From contig NZ_JAMAST010000002.1 of the NCBI RefSeq assembly GCF_023336505.1, positions 124,001 through 188,000 on the forward strand: 64,000 nt of DNA. Reading direction: 5' to 3'. Under the pieces are notes generated by a model that was given only the letters and a program-made list of their open reading frames with translations, did not search any database and was not told the DNA's origin. Positions 31,734-41,974 of this stretch are shown here, in pieces; the stretch's first letter is position 1, and each line of letters begins with the position of its first letter. Source of the stretch: Sporolactobacillus mangiferae. GTDB taxonomy: Bacteria; Bacillota; Bacilli; Bacillales; Sporolactobacillaceae. Made by a program: the position numbers and the translations under genes.

Positions 31734-33104
31734 TTATGCCCGGAATTTATCTGATAATTCTTCAAGCGCGAGCAGACGGGAGGCTTTAAAAAGCATGATT
31801 GTCTTCTCATCCAGCAGTGAATCAAGGTAAGTGACTGCTTCCTCTTTCGTCGCATAGGTATGCACTTCAAGTTCGGATTCTGAGTGTCGTTTACGCAGTC
31901 CTTCTGCAATCCAGGCGCCTTTGCTGCCAATGGTGACCACATGAGTCAGCGGTTTCGTCAGAACATCGGCAACACTTTCATGCAGCGCCATTTCATTTTC
32001 ACCCAGCTCATACATGTCGCCAAGAACGGCTACCCTTCGCTCAAAACCCGGCAGCGCCTTCAAAGTTTCCACTGAAGCCTTCATAGAGGTAGGATTCGCA
32101 TTGTAGCAATCGTTAATTAAAACGGATCCTCTCATCCCTGCCACTTTTTCAAATCGCATTTTGGTCAGCCTGAGGCGTTCCAGACCATGACGAATCATTT
32201 CCATGTCTGCACCAAGAAGACGGGCAACCGCGAAACTATAAACAGCGTTTTTAACGTTATGTTTACCAAGTACCGGCACAGAAAACCGCTCCTGCTTTCC
32301 GTTCAAAGAGAAGGATGCTCCGTCTACGGACTCATTGGCCTCCGTTATCTGCCATTCATTCTGCATGCCATATCCGCAACGGACAATTTGGAATGCGTGC
32401 GAATGAATATTAGCCAGAAGTGGTTCATCTCCATCAATAATCAGGGTCCCTTTTTTCCTCAGTCCTTTGACAATTTCGAGCTTGGCTTTTGCAATTCCTT
32501 CCCGACTTCCCAAATACTCAATATGCGATTCGCCGATATTAGTAATGACAGCAATTTTCGGTTTCGCCAGCTGGCTGAGAAAAGTCAGTTCTCCAAAGTG
32601 GTTCATGCCCATCTCCAGAACAAGTATTTGCGTGTCTTCGGGCATAGATAATATGGTCAATGGAACGCCGATGTGATTATTTAAATTGCCCTGTGTTTTG
32701 TACACCTTGAATGTCTGTGAGAGAATGCTGTGGATCATGTCCTTAGTTGTTGTCTTACCGTTCGAACCCGTAACCGCAATAATTTTCGGATTCACTTGAT
32801 TCAGGTAACTCTTGGCCATACTTTGCAACGCAACAAGTGTATCACGGACAAAAAAAACAGGGAAACCCTCGGGAACATTTTCAGGAAGCGGTTCTCTCTC
32901 CATCCAGACTGCAGCAACCGCCCCATTCTGAATCGCCTGTTCTAAAAATTGATGACCGTTAAAACGTTCACCCTTTAACGGGACAAAAAGACCATTTTCT
33001 ACCATGTTGCGGCTGTCTGTCATAACCGTTAATCGCTGTTCATGGCTCAGGGCTCCAATCGACTGAATCGCCTGGCCCCTGACTATATCTATTCCAATAC
33101 TCAT
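31734..33104 (-). CDS. murF: UDP-MurNAc-tripeptide D-alanyl-D-alanine ligase
   Basis: Adds D-Ala-D-Ala to the UDP-MurNAc-tripeptide. The ATP loop V-T-G-S-N-G-K-T-T-T-K is near residue 115, and N-D-C-Y-N-A-N-P-x-S-M at about 320. 456 residues. GGGAG precedes the ATG. In B. subtilis murF is outside this cluster; here it sits between murE and mraY, 39 bases after murE, as in clostridia and proteobacteria. Confidence 0.96.
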   Translation of the reverse strand: MSIGIDIVRGQAIQSIGALSHEQRLTVMTDSRNMVENGLFVPLKGERFNGHQFLEQAIQNGAVAAVWMEREPLPENVPEGFPVFFVRDTLVALQSMAKSYLNQVNPKIIAVTGSNGKTTTKDMIHSILSQTFKVYKTQGNLNNHIGVPLTILSMPEDTQILVLEMGMNHFGELTFLSQLAKPKIAVITNIGESHIEYLGSREGIAKAKLEIVKGLRKKGTLIIDGDEPLLANIHSHAFQIVRCGYGMQNEWQITEANESVDGASFSLNGKQERFSVPVLGKHNVKNAVYSFAVARLLGADMEMIRHGLERLRLTKMRFEKVAGMRGSVLINDCYNANPTSMKASVETLKALPGFERRVAVLGDMYELGENEMALHESVADVLTKPLTHVVTIGSKGAWIAEGLRKRHSESELEVHTYATKEEAVTYLDSLLDEKTIMLFKASRLLALEELSDKFRA

Positions 33105-33143
33105 CCGTTACGCTCCCTTAAATATGAACTTTATCTTTCCGAT

Positions 33144-34604
33144 TTACTCTCGTTCGAGAATCGCTGCACGTGCTTCTTCACGATCATCAAAATGATACTT
33201 TGTCGTGCCGATGATCTGGTAATCCTCATGTCCTTTTCCCGCAATCAGAATAATATCTCCCGATTCAGCGCTCTCAACTGCATACTTAATCGCGTCACGT
33301 CGATTGATGATCTTTTTGTACGTACTTCCCTGAATTCCAGCTTCCATTTCCTCCAGAATTGCGGCTGGATCTTCCGTACGCGGATTGTCCGACGTCAGTA
33401 CGGCAAGGTCACTTTTGTTCACCGCAATACGCGCCATAATTGGTCTTTTGCCGCGCTCCCGGTCACCACCGCAGCCAACGACAGCGATAATACGTTTCTG
33501 CGCAAATTCGCGAATCGTATCCAGCGCGTTTTCAAGACTGTCAGGCGTATGTGAATAATCAACAATGACAGTGAAATCCTGACCTGCATCGACAGGTTCA
33601 AATCGGCCGGAAACGCCCTTAATTCGCTCCACCGCATGAATCATTCCAGCAAGATCCAAACCCTGAATCGAGCAGGCTGCCAGCGCTGCCAGTACATTAT
33701 ACACACTGAATTTACCAATCAGTTTCATCGACACGGAGTAAGAGCGACTTCCCGTCTCCAGAATGAAGTCAGTGCCTGCCGGCCTGATTTGAATAGATTT
33801 CGCACGGAAGTCCGCACCTTTGTCAATGCCATACGTCATGACTTGCGCGGCTGTCATATGCCGGTACACTTCAGAAGCCGGATCGTCTGCATTCAGAACG
33901 GCCACCTTCTTCCCGGATCCATAACTGTTTCCAAGCTGAGAGAACAGCAGACTCTTTGCATACATGTAATCTTTCATTGTCCCATGAAGATCCAAATGAT
34001 CTTCCGTAAGATTTGTAAATATACCGACATTGAAATCACAGCCATGCACTCTGCCATCGTAAAGCGCATTTGACGAAGTCTCCATCACCACTGAAACCGC
34101 ACCCTGCGCCTTCATTTTTGCAAGATTTTTATGAATCAGATGTACTTCGGGTGTCGTGTTCTCCACAGGGAGCCACTCATCCTTGTAACGGATGCCCATT
34201 GTTCCAATCAAACCGGTATTCATTCCTGCAGCTTCCTGAATGGACTGAATGAGATAAGTAATTGTTGTCTTGCCATTCGTTCCTGTAACACCAATCATAT
34301 GAAGATCGCGGCTCGGATGTCCATAAAATTGATCGGAAATCATCGCCAGCGCCTTATGAGTATCATTAACGTAGATAACCGGAATGGACACATCTACCGG
34401 ATCCTGTGCAATCATAGCGACAGCACCATTTTTCTCAGCTTGAGCAGCAAAAAGGTGTCCATCAACATGATGTCCTTTGATGCAAAAAAACAAAGTTCCC
34501 GGCTTTACGAGTCTTGAATCAATAACCAAATCATTTATTTCCGGATTTCCAGTTCTTTCCTGGCGGAAAAAAGCAAGTGCCTTAAGGCAATCCGCAAATT
34601 TCAT
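33144..34604 (-). CDS. murE: UDP-MurNAc-L-Ala-D-Glu:meso-diaminopimelate ligase
   Basis: Adds the third residue of the stem peptide. The ATP loop V-T-G-T-N-G-K-T-T (about residue 110) is present. The substrate motif reads S-D-N-P-R, the form associated with meso-diaminopimelate rather than lysine, so an A1-gamma wall is expected. 486 residues. GAGGGACG precedes the ATG. It stands downstream of spoVD after a GC-rich hairpin. Confidence 0.97.
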   Translation of the reverse strand: MKFADCLKALAFFRQERTGNPEINDLVIDSRLVKPGTLFFCIKGHHVDGHLFAAQAEKNGAVAMIAQDPVDVSIPVIYVNDTHKALAMISDQFYGHPSRDLHMIGVTGTNGKTTITYLIQSIQEAAGMNTGLIGTMGIRYKDEWLPVENTTPEVHLIHKNLAKMKAQGAVSVVMETSSNALYDGRVHGCDFNVGIFTNLTEDHLDLHGTMKDYMYAKSLLFSQLGNSYGSGKKVAVLNADDPASEVYRHMTAAQVMTYGIDKGADFRAKSIQIRPAGTDFILETGSRSYSVSMKLIGKFSVYNVLAALAACSIQGLDLAGMIHAVERIKGVSGRFEPVDAGQDFTVIVDYSHTPDSLENALDTIREFAQKRIIAVVGCGGDRERGKRPIMARIAVNKSDLAVLTSDNPRTEDPAAILEEMEAGIQGSTYKKIINRRDAIKYAVESAESGDIILIAGKGHEDYQIIGTTKYHFDDREEARAAILERE

Positions 34605-34726
34605 TAATTGACACGTCCCTCATCAGATTGATTTCAACCGCACCTCAATGGATCACGCGGCTTGGACAGGGAAAGGTCCGGGTTACTTCTTTCAATGCCC
34701 GGATCTTCTCTGAATCGTTTATGTAT

Positions 34727-34763
34727 GCACAGGAGCCGGCATCTGGAACACCGGCTCCCCTGC
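34727..34763. repeat. GC-rich hairpin between spoVD and murE
   Basis: GCACAGGAGCCGG (34727-34739) and CCGGCTCCCCTGC (34751-34763) form an 11-of-13-base stem around an 11-base loop, 15 bases after the spoVD stop. No T run follows on either strand, so it is not a standard intrinsic terminator; RNA processing or pausing is possible. Confidence 0.6.
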
Positions 34764-34777
34764 GTCCATTGCTTATT

Positions 34778-36718
34778 TTAATCGTCTGCTTTCTTTTTGT
34801 CACCTAAGTATATCATTATTGTTGAACCTTGTTTGACCTTAATTCCAGGTTTCGGTGACTGCATTGTAACCACATCGCCTTTTCCTTCTGTCTTCAATTT
34901 TAAGTCAAACAGTGCCTGGCGCAGATCATTTTTGTCCATACCGACAAGATTTGGAATTTTAATCAACGGCTGATCGGGCCAGCGCAATTTCTTTTCCAGT
35001 CCTCCCGTCTGTTTCTTTATGCCCATAGCACTTAGACTGTCACCAATAATGCGCCCGGCAATGGGTGCGGAAACAGTACCACCGAACTGAACGGTTCCTT
35101 TTGGATTGTCAATAGCAACATAGACCACAATTTTAGGATTATTTGCCGGTGCAAACCCCATAAAAGAAACGATATAATTGTTGCTCATATACTTTCCTGT
35201 CTTAGGATCGACTTTTTGCGCTGTGCCGGTTTTCCCGCCAATTCGATAGCCCTGAACATAAGCATTGCGTCCCGTGCCTTGCGCAACAACACTTTCGAGT
35301 GTATCACGTACTTCTTTGGATGTTTGCCCGGAAATGACACGTCGTTTCATTACGGGTTCCATTCGGCTGATTGTTTTCCCCGTATCAGAATCGACCCATG
35401 CTTTGGCAAGCTGAGGTTGATAAAGATAACCGCCATTCACCGCGGCAGAAACTGCAGCAATCTGCTGAATCGGTGTTACAGAAACTCCTTGTCCAAACGC
35501 GGTTGTTGCTGTTTCAAGCGGCCCGATTTTATCCGCGTCAAACAAGATTCCCCTGGCTTCTCCCTGCAAGTCAATGCCAGTTTTCTCGCCAAATCCAAAT
35601 TTGTGAATATAGGAAAACAGTTTGTCTTTGCCGAGACGTTCGCCGAGTGCGACAAAGCCTGGGTTGCATGAATTCTGAACAACTTCGAGAAAGCTTTCGG
35701 ATCCGTGCCCGCCCTTTTTCCAGCAGTGCAGTGTCGTTCCTGCAACTTCAATGCCGCCCGGATCGTAGAAACGATCCTTTTTCAGGTCGACAGCCTTCTC
35801 CTGAAGAGCCGCTGCGAGCGTAATGACCTTAAATGTAGACCCCGGTTCATAGGTTTTCCAAATTGGCAGGTTATGATCATAGACCTCCGGTTTGACTTTC
35901 TTATAATTCTCCGGATTATAATCGGGTTTTGATGACATTCCGAGAATTGCTCCTGTATTCGGATCCATAGCAATTGCCATCGCACTGTCGGGATGATATT
36001 GGGCAGTCGCATTATTTAACTCGCGCTCGATGATTGACTGTACACGTGAATCAATCGTCAGCATCAGGCTGGATCCACTGGTTGGAGGGACGTACGTGTC
36101 TTTAAGATCCGACATTCGGTTACCGTTGACATCGGAAAAGAAGGCTACATGGCCATCTTCTCCTTCTAATCCCTCATTGTAATACGATTCAAGGCCTGTT
36201 AATCCTTGATTGTCAATACCGGCAAAACCCAGAACATGGGCGAGGTAGTTTCCCTTCGGATAATCGCGTTTAAAATCTTCTGCAACAAATACACCGGGAA
36301 TGCCTAAAGACTTTACCTGTGCCGCTTTCTCATTCGAAATTTTTCTCCCTTCCGGTGTGATACGGACAATAGATTCTTTCTTTGTTATTTTTTCATAGGC
36401 CTTTTTTTCGCTCATATTAAGTGCAGCCGCCAGTTCTTTAGCTGCTTTCTTCTTGTCCTTTACCTGTCTCGGTACAACAAGTACAGATGGACTGCTTACA
36501 TTCGTCGCCAGTATTTTCCCACGACTGTCTAAAATGCGCCCGCGTTCAGCTTCATAAGGAATCTCTCTGCTCCAGGAATGAAGCGCATAATTCATCAGCC
36601 AACTGTTTTTAAAGATCTGCAAATAGGCTAATCGGACAATAAATAATGCGAAAACTATCATTCCAACGGACAAAAAAAACAGCAATCGTTTTTTTACAGT
36701 CACTTTCGAAACGCGCAA
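34778..36718 (-). CDS. spoVD: Sporulation penicillin-binding protein SpoVD
   Basis: Class B transpeptidase for spore cortex, partner of SpoVE. One N-terminal membrane helix (about 12-30), the PBP dimer domain (50-220) and the transpeptidase domain with S-T-F-K (after E-P-G), S-C-N and K-T-G-T-A-Q. A single PASTA domain closes the protein (about 585-640). 646 residues, equal to B. subtilis SpoVD, and one PASTA instead of two distinguishes it from pbpB upstream. Confidence 0.93.
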   Translation of the reverse strand: MRVSKVTVKKRLLFFLSVGMIVFALFIVRLAYLQIFKNSWLMNYALHSWSREIPYEAERGRILDSRGKILATNVSSPSVLVVPRQVKDKKKAAKELAAALNMSEKKAYEKITKKESIVRITPEGRKISNEKAAQVKSLGIPGVFVAEDFKRDYPKGNYLAHVLGFAGIDNQGLTGLESYYNEGLEGEDGHVAFFSDVNGNRMSDLKDTYVPPTSGSSLMLTIDSRVQSIIERELNNATAQYHPDSAMAIAMDPNTGAILGMSSKPDYNPENYKKVKPEVYDHNLPIWKTYEPGSTFKVITLAAALQEKAVDLKKDRFYDPGGIEVAGTTLHCWKKGGHGSESFLEVVQNSCNPGFVALGERLGKDKLFSYIHKFGFGEKTGIDLQGEARGILFDADKIGPLETATTAFGQGVSVTPIQQIAAVSAAVNGGYLYQPQLAKAWVDSDTGKTISRMEPVMKRRVISGQTSKEVRDTLESVVAQGTGRNAYVQGYRIGGKTGTAQKVDPKTGKYMSNNYIVSFMGFAPANNPKIVVYVAIDNPKGTVQFGGTVSAPIAGRIIGDSLSAMGIKKQTGGLEKKLRWPDQPLIKIPNLVGMDKNDLRQALFDLKLKTEGKGDVVTMQSPKPGIKVKQGSTIMIYLGDKKKADD

Positions 36719-36852
36719 AATAAGCCCCTCCCATCTTTCCTTGTCCTACCCATATGTGCAAGAAAGAAAAAATAGAACGAGCTTATTTTATTTGCCTGGC
36801 TCTGTAAAACTTTTCTGACCTGTGAAAAACGGCTATTTAAAGCAATCATGGC

Positions 36853-39021
36853 TTATTGATTGTTATTATCTGAATCAGACTGCGTTTTCTCGTTTTCCAT
36901 CGTAATGGTCAAGCGACTTCCCGGCTTTATCTCCGAACCCTTGGCAATGCTTTGATCTGAGACAAACCCCTCACCCTTAATACTCAGTTTCAGTTGTTCC
37001 ATATCCGCCAATTTCATGACATCAGCCAGTGTCCAGCCGGTTACGTCCGGCATTTTCTTTGATCCGTTGGCTGATAAGATCACTCTGTTTCCTGCAAAAA
37101 GCTTTTCACCAGGATAGGGGCGTTGTTTTTGCACAATTCCCGATCCAAGAATGACGGGATTAATTCCTTTATTTTTCAACGCTTGTTCCGTCTGAGCGCT
37201 CTCTGTTCCGGTGTAATCTTCAACAGTCAGAGAAGGGAGCTCATGTTGATCTGCTGATGCTGTTTCTTTTTTCGATACTTGAAGATATTGAAGCGCACTG
37301 GTCATCACCGGGCGCACGATCTTGGTCACAGGTTCAGGCCCAAGCTCGGTTGTCTTCAATTCCGGCTGCTTCACTGCGACATAGACAATCAGCCTCGGAT
37401 TTTTTTGCGGCGCCATACCAAGAAACGAGTAAACATAATTGTTTTTTCCAATCAAGTATTGGCCATTTGATGAAATCTGAGCAGTCCCTGTTTTACCGAT
37501 GACATCATAGCCCGGAAGATCATAGGAAAGACCCGTTGCTCCCGATCCATTCACGACTTTTTTATCAGTAACCACTTTGCGCATCAATGCGCGCGTTTGT
37601 TCAGCCGCCGATGCAGAAATCGGTTGTCCGGCAACCACCGGATGATGTTTAAGAATGACCTTGTCCGTTTTCGGATCAACTACCTTGTCAACGATATAGG
37701 GGCGCATCATTTTTCCATTATTCCCTATGGCTGTGGCGGCCTGAACAATTTGAATGGCAGTAAAAGCAGATGCCTGACCAAATGAGGCCTCCAATTTATC
37801 AAGTTTCCATTGCCAGTTCACAATTCCGGGACGTTCACCGGGAAGATCAATGCCTGTCTTCTGCATAAAACCAAATTTTCGCAAATAGTCGCGAAGCTTG
37901 TCTGCACCAAGATATTTATCCGTCAAGACAGACATGCCGACATTTGATGACAATTCAAAACCCTGGTCAAAGGTAATTGTCCCCCATCCCTGGCGTCTCC
38001 AGTCATGGATCGTGCCTCCGCTCGTTCTGTATTCTCCTGATTGATAGGTTGCTGATCCATTGTAAACCCCCGCATCTATTGCAGAAGCCACAGTAAAGGC
38101 CTTCATGACCGATCCGGGTTCGTACGGTTCCGAAATGGCCGCATTACTGAATTTTTTAATATCACGTTGATTAGGATTAAAATCCGGTCTGGAAGACATC
38201 GCAAGAATTTTACCGGTCTTTGGGTCTGCGACAATCCCAATCATGCTTTCAGGCTTGTACTCCTCTTTAACACGAGACATCGCCTGATCCAGAACAGTCT
38301 GAATGCTTGTGTTCAAGGTTAGATATACATTTTTCCCCGGTTTTGATTTCTGTATTTCCTGTTTCTCATCCGGAATGGGAACATTTGACAGACTGCGGTA
38401 GTAACGAACCGTTCCGTCTTTTTCGGTCAAATATTGATCCAGAGATTGCTCAATGCCAAAAACACCTTTCTGCTGGCTGTTTTCCGGATTAGATTGTGTA
38501 AACCCGAGCGTGTAGGCCGCACTTGTCTGTTCCGGATAATAGCGTTTTGATTCGGTCAGATAACCAATTCCAGGCAGATGCAGTTTATCGATCTGCTTCT
38601 TTTTGGCATAAGTAAGCATTTTCCCTTTCGAACCAAACTCAACTTGATAGGCATTACGATTCAGGATTCTCAGAAGTTCCGATTCTTTCATATCTAAAAT
38701 CGGAGCCAGCGCCTGAGCCGTCTTTTTCTTGTCTTTGACGTAATGATCACTTTTCGGACTGAGAATTGCGTAAAGTGTATACGCAGGAACATCTTCAGCT
38801 AAAATACGCCCATTAGCCGAATAGATTGTTCCACGCTTTTCATCCACAATTTTATACTGTGACCATTGTTTCTTACCGACTTCCAGTAAATTATGGTGAT
38901 CAATTTCTTTTCCCTGTGCTATGTAAACAAATCGGCCGATAATGATTAAAAAAATCAGCATAAAAAACCCGCCGACTAAGCCTGCCCAGAAATTGATTAA
39001 TCTTCTTTTTCGCTGGAACAT
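36853..39021 (-). CDS. pbpB: Division penicillin-binding protein 2B
   Basis: Class B transpeptidase needed for septal wall synthesis. A short cytoplasmic tail, one transmembrane helix (about 11-33), dimer domain, transpeptidase with S-V-M-K (after E-P-G), S-S-N and K-T-G-T-A-Q, then two PASTA domains (about 590-715). The active-site tetrad is S-V-M-K, the normal S-x-x-K. Start 39021 follows AAGGTGG; 722 residues. Downstream of ftsL, overlapping none. Confidence 0.95.
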   Translation of the reverse strand: MFQRKRRLINFWAGLVGGFFMLIFLIIIGRFVYIAQGKEIDHHNLLEVGKKQWSQYKIVDEKRGTIYSANGRILAEDVPAYTLYAILSPKSDHYVKDKKKTAQALAPILDMKESELLRILNRNAYQVEFGSKGKMLTYAKKKQIDKLHLPGIGYLTESKRYYPEQTSAAYTLGFTQSNPENSQQKGVFGIEQSLDQYLTEKDGTVRYYRSLSNVPIPDEKQEIQKSKPGKNVYLTLNTSIQTVLDQAMSRVKEEYKPESMIGIVADPKTGKILAMSSRPDFNPNQRDIKKFSNAAISEPYEPGSVMKAFTVASAIDAGVYNGSATYQSGEYRTSGGTIHDWRRQGWGTITFDQGFELSSNVGMSVLTDKYLGADKLRDYLRKFGFMQKTGIDLPGERPGIVNWQWKLDKLEASFGQASAFTAIQIVQAATAIGNNGKMMRPYIVDKVVDPKTDKVILKHHPVVAGQPISASAAEQTRALMRKVVTDKKVVNGSGATGLSYDLPGYDVIGKTGTAQISSNGQYLIGKNNYVYSFLGMAPQKNPRLIVYVAVKQPELKTTELGPEPVTKIVRPVMTSALQYLQVSKKETASADQHELPSLTVEDYTGTESAQTEQALKNKGINPVILGSGIVQKQRPYPGEKLFAGNRVILSANGSKKMPDVTGWTLADVMKLADMEQLKLSIKGEGFVSDQSIAKGSEIKPGSRLTITMENEKTQSDSDNNNQ

Positions 39022-39034
39022 GGGATAAACCACC

Positions 39035-39391
39035 TTATGGGAGTATCTTGATGTTCTCAATATCTAATTTCAGGCCCAGTTCCTTTTCTGCAAAACGAAC
39101 GATTCGATCCGGAGAGCTCAGACGATCAGCGTCTGCCTTCAGCTGCTGCGTCACTTTTGACTGATCCTCTATCTGTGATTGAAGTGAGGTTAATTCTTGA
39201 GAAGCAAAGTACAGTTTTGCCTGATTGGCGACGACACAGAGAGCAAGTGCAAAAAGAACTGTTCCTGCCAAAATCCAGAGGCATTTCTCTCCTTTTGTGA
39301 CTCGGCGGGTAATAACAATTTGCTCTTTTCTCGGTACCTGCTGCACATACTCCTGTCTCTGTACTTGAAAAGCTTGCTGGCTCTGACTCAT
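39035..39391 (-). CDS. ftsL: Cell-division protein FtsL
   Basis: A 118-residue bitopic protein. After a basic cytoplasmic tail of about 35 residues comes one transmembrane helix (37-58) and an extracytoplasmic leucine-zipper-like coiled coil (62-110). It binds DivIB and DivIC. GGAGGATGAG precedes the ATG, which overlaps the rsmH stop by four bases. Sequence similarity in this family is weak, but the position between rsmH and pbpB is decisive. Confidence 0.93.
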   Translation of the reverse strand: MSQSQQAFQVQRQEYVQQVPRKEQIVITRRVTKGEKCLWILAGTVLFALALCVVANQAKLYFASQELTSLQSQIEDQSKVTQQLKADADRLSSPDRIVRFAEKELGLKLDIENIKILP

Positions 39392-40344
39392 TGCTCCTCA
39401 TCCTCCTTAATTTCCCTGATTTTTTCCACAATTCTCAGTTTTGCCGAACGTGCACGATTGTTAACCTTGATTTCTTCGTCAGAAGGTACAATCGGTTTCC
39501 TTCCAATTTTCTTAAGTACAGGTGAAAAAGAATCTGGTATTACCGGTAATCCCGGCGGCAACTCTGGCATTTCACTATATGTTTTGAAAAACTGTTTACA
39601 CAGCTTGTCTTCTAAGGATTGAAAAGTGATGACAGCGATTCTCCCGCCAATCGTAAGGAGATGAAGCGACTGAACCAATGCTTCGTCAAAACTGCCTAAT
39701 TCATCATTAACGGCAATGCGCAGCGCCTGAAACACGCGTTTGGCCGGATGCCCGCCCTTTCTTCTCGCTGGAGCAGGAATCGCCTCTTTAATCAGTGCCG
39801 CCAAAGTTCCCGTTGTGGTTATTTTCTGATGCTCACGGTACTCGATGATTTTTCTGGCAATCGATTTTGAAAACCGTTCCTCCCCGTACATGAAGAAGAT
39901 GCGTGCCAGCTGCTCTGAAGTCCACTCATTAACTATATCCGCGGCCGTTTGCGATTGCTGACGATCCATACGCATGTCCAAAGGCCCGTCATGCTGATAG
40001 CTGAACCCACGCTCTGCATGATCAAATTGTGGTGAAGAAACACCGAGATCGAAAAGAATACCGTCAGCCTCTGAAATATCTCGATTACGAAGCTCGCGCT
40101 CTAAATATCTGAAGTTGGACTTGATTAGAGTGATTTTATCGGCGTATGCCCTTAAACGGACCGAAGCAGCCTCCAGCGCTTCATCATCCTGATCAAATGC
40201 ATATAAATGACCATTGACAAGCTGTCTGGCAATGGCCTCACTGTGGCCGCCTCCACCGAGTGTACAGTCGACATAGATGCCGTTTGGATTAACGTTCAGT
40301 CCATTGATTGCTTCTTTTTTCAAAACAGAAACATGTTCAAACAA
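39388..40344 (-). CDS. rsmH: 16S rRNA (cytosine-1402-N4)-methyltransferase
   Basis: SAM-dependent enzyme that methylates C1402 in the ribosomal P site. The family opening (F-E-H-V-S-V-L-x-x-E) and SAM motif [11 protein letters not shown] are clear; [10 protein letters not shown] and F-Q-A-L-R-I-A-V-N-x-E-L lie further on. The preferred start is TTG 40344 (AGGGG nine bases upstream), which aligns with other RsmH proteins; 318 residues. Second gene after mraZ. Confidence 0.96.
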   Translation of the reverse strand: MFEHVSVLKKEAINGLNVNPNGIYVDCTLGGGGHSEAIARQLVNGHLYAFDQDDEALEAASVRLRAYADKITLIKSNFRYLERELRNRDISEADGILFDLGVSSPQFDHAERGFSYQHDGPLDMRMDRQQSQTAADIVNEWTSEQLARIFFMYGEERFSKSIARKIIEYREHQKITTTGTLAALIKEAIPAPARRKGGHPAKRVFQALRIAVNDELGSFDEALVQSLHLLTIGGRIAVITFQSLEDKLCKQFFKTYSEMPELPPGLPVIPDSFSPVLKKIGRKPIVPSDEEIKVNNRARSAKLRIVEKIREIKEDEEQ

Positions 40345-40386
40345 AAGCAACGACCCCTGTCATAAAAAGCTCAACTTCCATTCAGA

Positions 40387-40818
40387 TTACAGATCAAGAT
40401 CGAGCAGGCTCTCCGAAATATCGTTAAAGGATTCTTCAGATTGTGCAAAATATTGATTCCATATTTCCTGATCCCATATCTCCAGCCGCGTAGACACGCC
40501 AATAACGACACAATCTTTCGTTAATTTGGCGTAATTACGAAGGCCTGCGCCGATTGACACACGGCCCTGTTTATCAAGACTGCATTCACTTGCTCCTGAA
40601 AAAAAGAATCGCGTGAAGGCACGAGCGTCCTTTTTTGTAAAAGGAAGTGCTTTCAGTTTTTCTTCTATTCTGTGCCATTCGTTCATTGGATAAACGAAAA
40701 GACATTGGTCTAAGCCGCGGGTCATGATGAACACATCGCCAAGATTTTCACGGAATTTGGATGGAATGATGAGACGTCCTTTAGTGTCTACGCTGTGATT
40801 AAATTCGCCCATAAACAT
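40387..40818 (-). CDS. mraZ: Transcriptional regulator MraZ
   Basis: A 143-residue protein of two SpoVT/AbrB-like repeats, each with the D-x-x-G-R motif (D-T-K-G-R-L and D-K-Q-G-R-V). It represses the division/cell-wall cluster in other bacteria. AGGGGG precedes the ATG. Three TGGTGG-type repeats lie directly upstream (40849-40872), consistent with autoregulation. Confidence 0.97.
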   Translation of the reverse strand: MFMGEFNHSVDTKGRLIIPSKFRENLGDVFIMTRGLDQCLFVYPMNEWHRIEEKLKALPFTKKDARAFTRFFFSGASECSLDKQGRVSIGAGLRNYAKLTKDCVVIGVSTRLEIWDQEIWNQYFAQSEESFNDISESLLDLDL

Positions 40819-40848
40819 AAAAGACGCCCCCTGTTTGTTTTTACTTTA

Positions 40849-40872
40849 CCACAATCCACCACTTTCCACCAC
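40849..40872 (-). promoter_or_regulatory. MraZ operator repeats
   Basis: The minus strand reads GTGGTGGAAAGTGGTGG then ATTGTGG: three TGG(TGG) units spaced 10 bases, one helical turn. This is the known MraZ binding pattern, 31-54 bases before the mraZ start. Confidence 0.85.
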
Positions 40873-41200
40873 TTTATTTTTAAATTCGTTGTTCAAAAAA
40901 TTTTTCCTGCAATTTAAAGCTTTATTTATGCAATTTATTCTTAAATGATCGCAATGACCGGGATATTGCCGCAGGTAAAAATGCTTATAAAAATTGAAGG
41001 AATAAACCACACATTTTGCGGCACATTTTCATAATTGACTGATCCGTGGGGGAGAGTGGGGAACAACATGAAATAAGAAAAAACCGGGCAGAATGTGCCC
41101 GGTCAATGTCTTCACAGAATTTGATTCGCGTTGCCTGCAGAGCGATGCGTACTTAACGAAAACTCCATCTAATCATGAGTTGTTGTTCTAAATTGCATCA
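40873..41200. other. Region between mraZ and the rsfA-like gene
   Basis: The 40873-41050 part is AT-rich and must hold the mraZ promoter, though no clear hexamer pair stands out. The terminator of the rsfA-like gene is at 41078-41102. The genes ylbP, panE and bshC, found here in B. subtilis, are absent. Confidence 0.5.
41078..41102 (-). terminator. Terminator after the RsfA-family gene
   Basis: CCGGGC and GCCCGG (41097-41102, 41084-41089) form a six-base stem followed by TTTTTTC on the minus strand. Confidence 0.85.
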
Positions 41201-41773
41201 TTACCGTGGCTGCTCCTTTCCCGGATCAATTTCGTTTCTCACTTCATCCACTGCCTGAAAAGCATGGAGCAGCGATTCGTAGTTATTTTTAATACTTGTA
41301 TACTCCTTCTGAAGCTTAAGATAAGCTTCATCAAGAAGTTTCTTTTCAATCTCCAGCCTTTTCAATTGTTCGTCCGCTTGCTTTCCGTTACCTGTCAGAT
41401 CTGCCACTGACTTCAATTGATGGAGAAAACGGATCATACGGTCAATATCCGTACTTGAAATGGTTTCTGCTGAAGATGGGGCCGGCGACACCTCAGCCGG
41501 ATGGGTTCGACTAAAATCCTGCATTTTCAATTTCTGCCTGTTTTTCTTATTTTTTTTCCGAGCAGCCTTCGCCTCCTGCAAAGCCTGTGCATTGATTTTC
41601 CGTATCGCTGAATTCCAGCGAAATCCGCAGGCGGCCGGCGTACGCGATAAGCATTTCCCTGCCTCCGCGAACCCTTCTAATTGTGTGCTGCCTTCTTTGA
41701 TATGCCGAAGAATAATTTCAGCAAGCTTGCTGTCTTCTTCCTGTGACCAGGCATCCTGCCTTGTTGCTGGCAT
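41201..41773 (-). CDS. RsfA-family transcriptional regulator (YlbO/GerR-like)
   Basis: A 190-residue regulator. The N-terminal Myb/SANT-type DNA-binding part is W-S-Q-E-E-D ... L-A-E-I-I-L-R-H-I ... R-T-P-A-A-C-G-F-R-W-N. It is followed by a basic linker (K-K-N-K-K-N-R-Q-K) and a C-terminal coiled coil (about 105-170). In B. subtilis the equivalent position beside rpmF holds ylbO (gerR), a sigma-E-dependent regulator of spore genes. GAGGGAGG precedes the ATG. Monocistronic, with its own terminator. Confidence 0.88.
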   Translation of the reverse strand: MPATRQDAWSQEEDSKLAEIILRHIKEGSTQLEGFAEAGKCLSRTPAACGFRWNSAIRKINAQALQEAKAARKKNKKNRQKLKMQDFSRTHPAEVSPAPSSAETISSTDIDRMIRFLHQLKSVADLTGNGKQADEQLKRLEIEKKLLDEAYLKLQKEYTSIKNNYESLLHAFQAVDEVRNEIDPGKEQPR

Positions 41774-41932
41774 TTTCCTCCCTCTTTTCTCTTAAAGCTG
41801 ATTGAGTGTACTCTCGATTTATACTTTATGCTGCTGATAGGATCAGTAGAATAAAACCAATCATCTTATTAAGAGAGAGACAATCTGTAGTGAAAAACAC
41901 AGATCGTTTAGCAGCGCCGAGAGAAAAAAGGC

Positions 41933-41958
41933 AAAAAAAAGAGAGGCAACTAAGCCTC
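41933..41958 (-). terminator. Terminator of yceD-rpmF
   Basis: GAGGC (41954-41958) and GCCTC (41943-41947) pair around TTAGTT; the run TCTTTTTTTT follows on the minus strand, 17 bases after the rpmF stop. Confidence 0.8.
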
Positions 41959-41974
41959 CTGAACACCGCAAACA

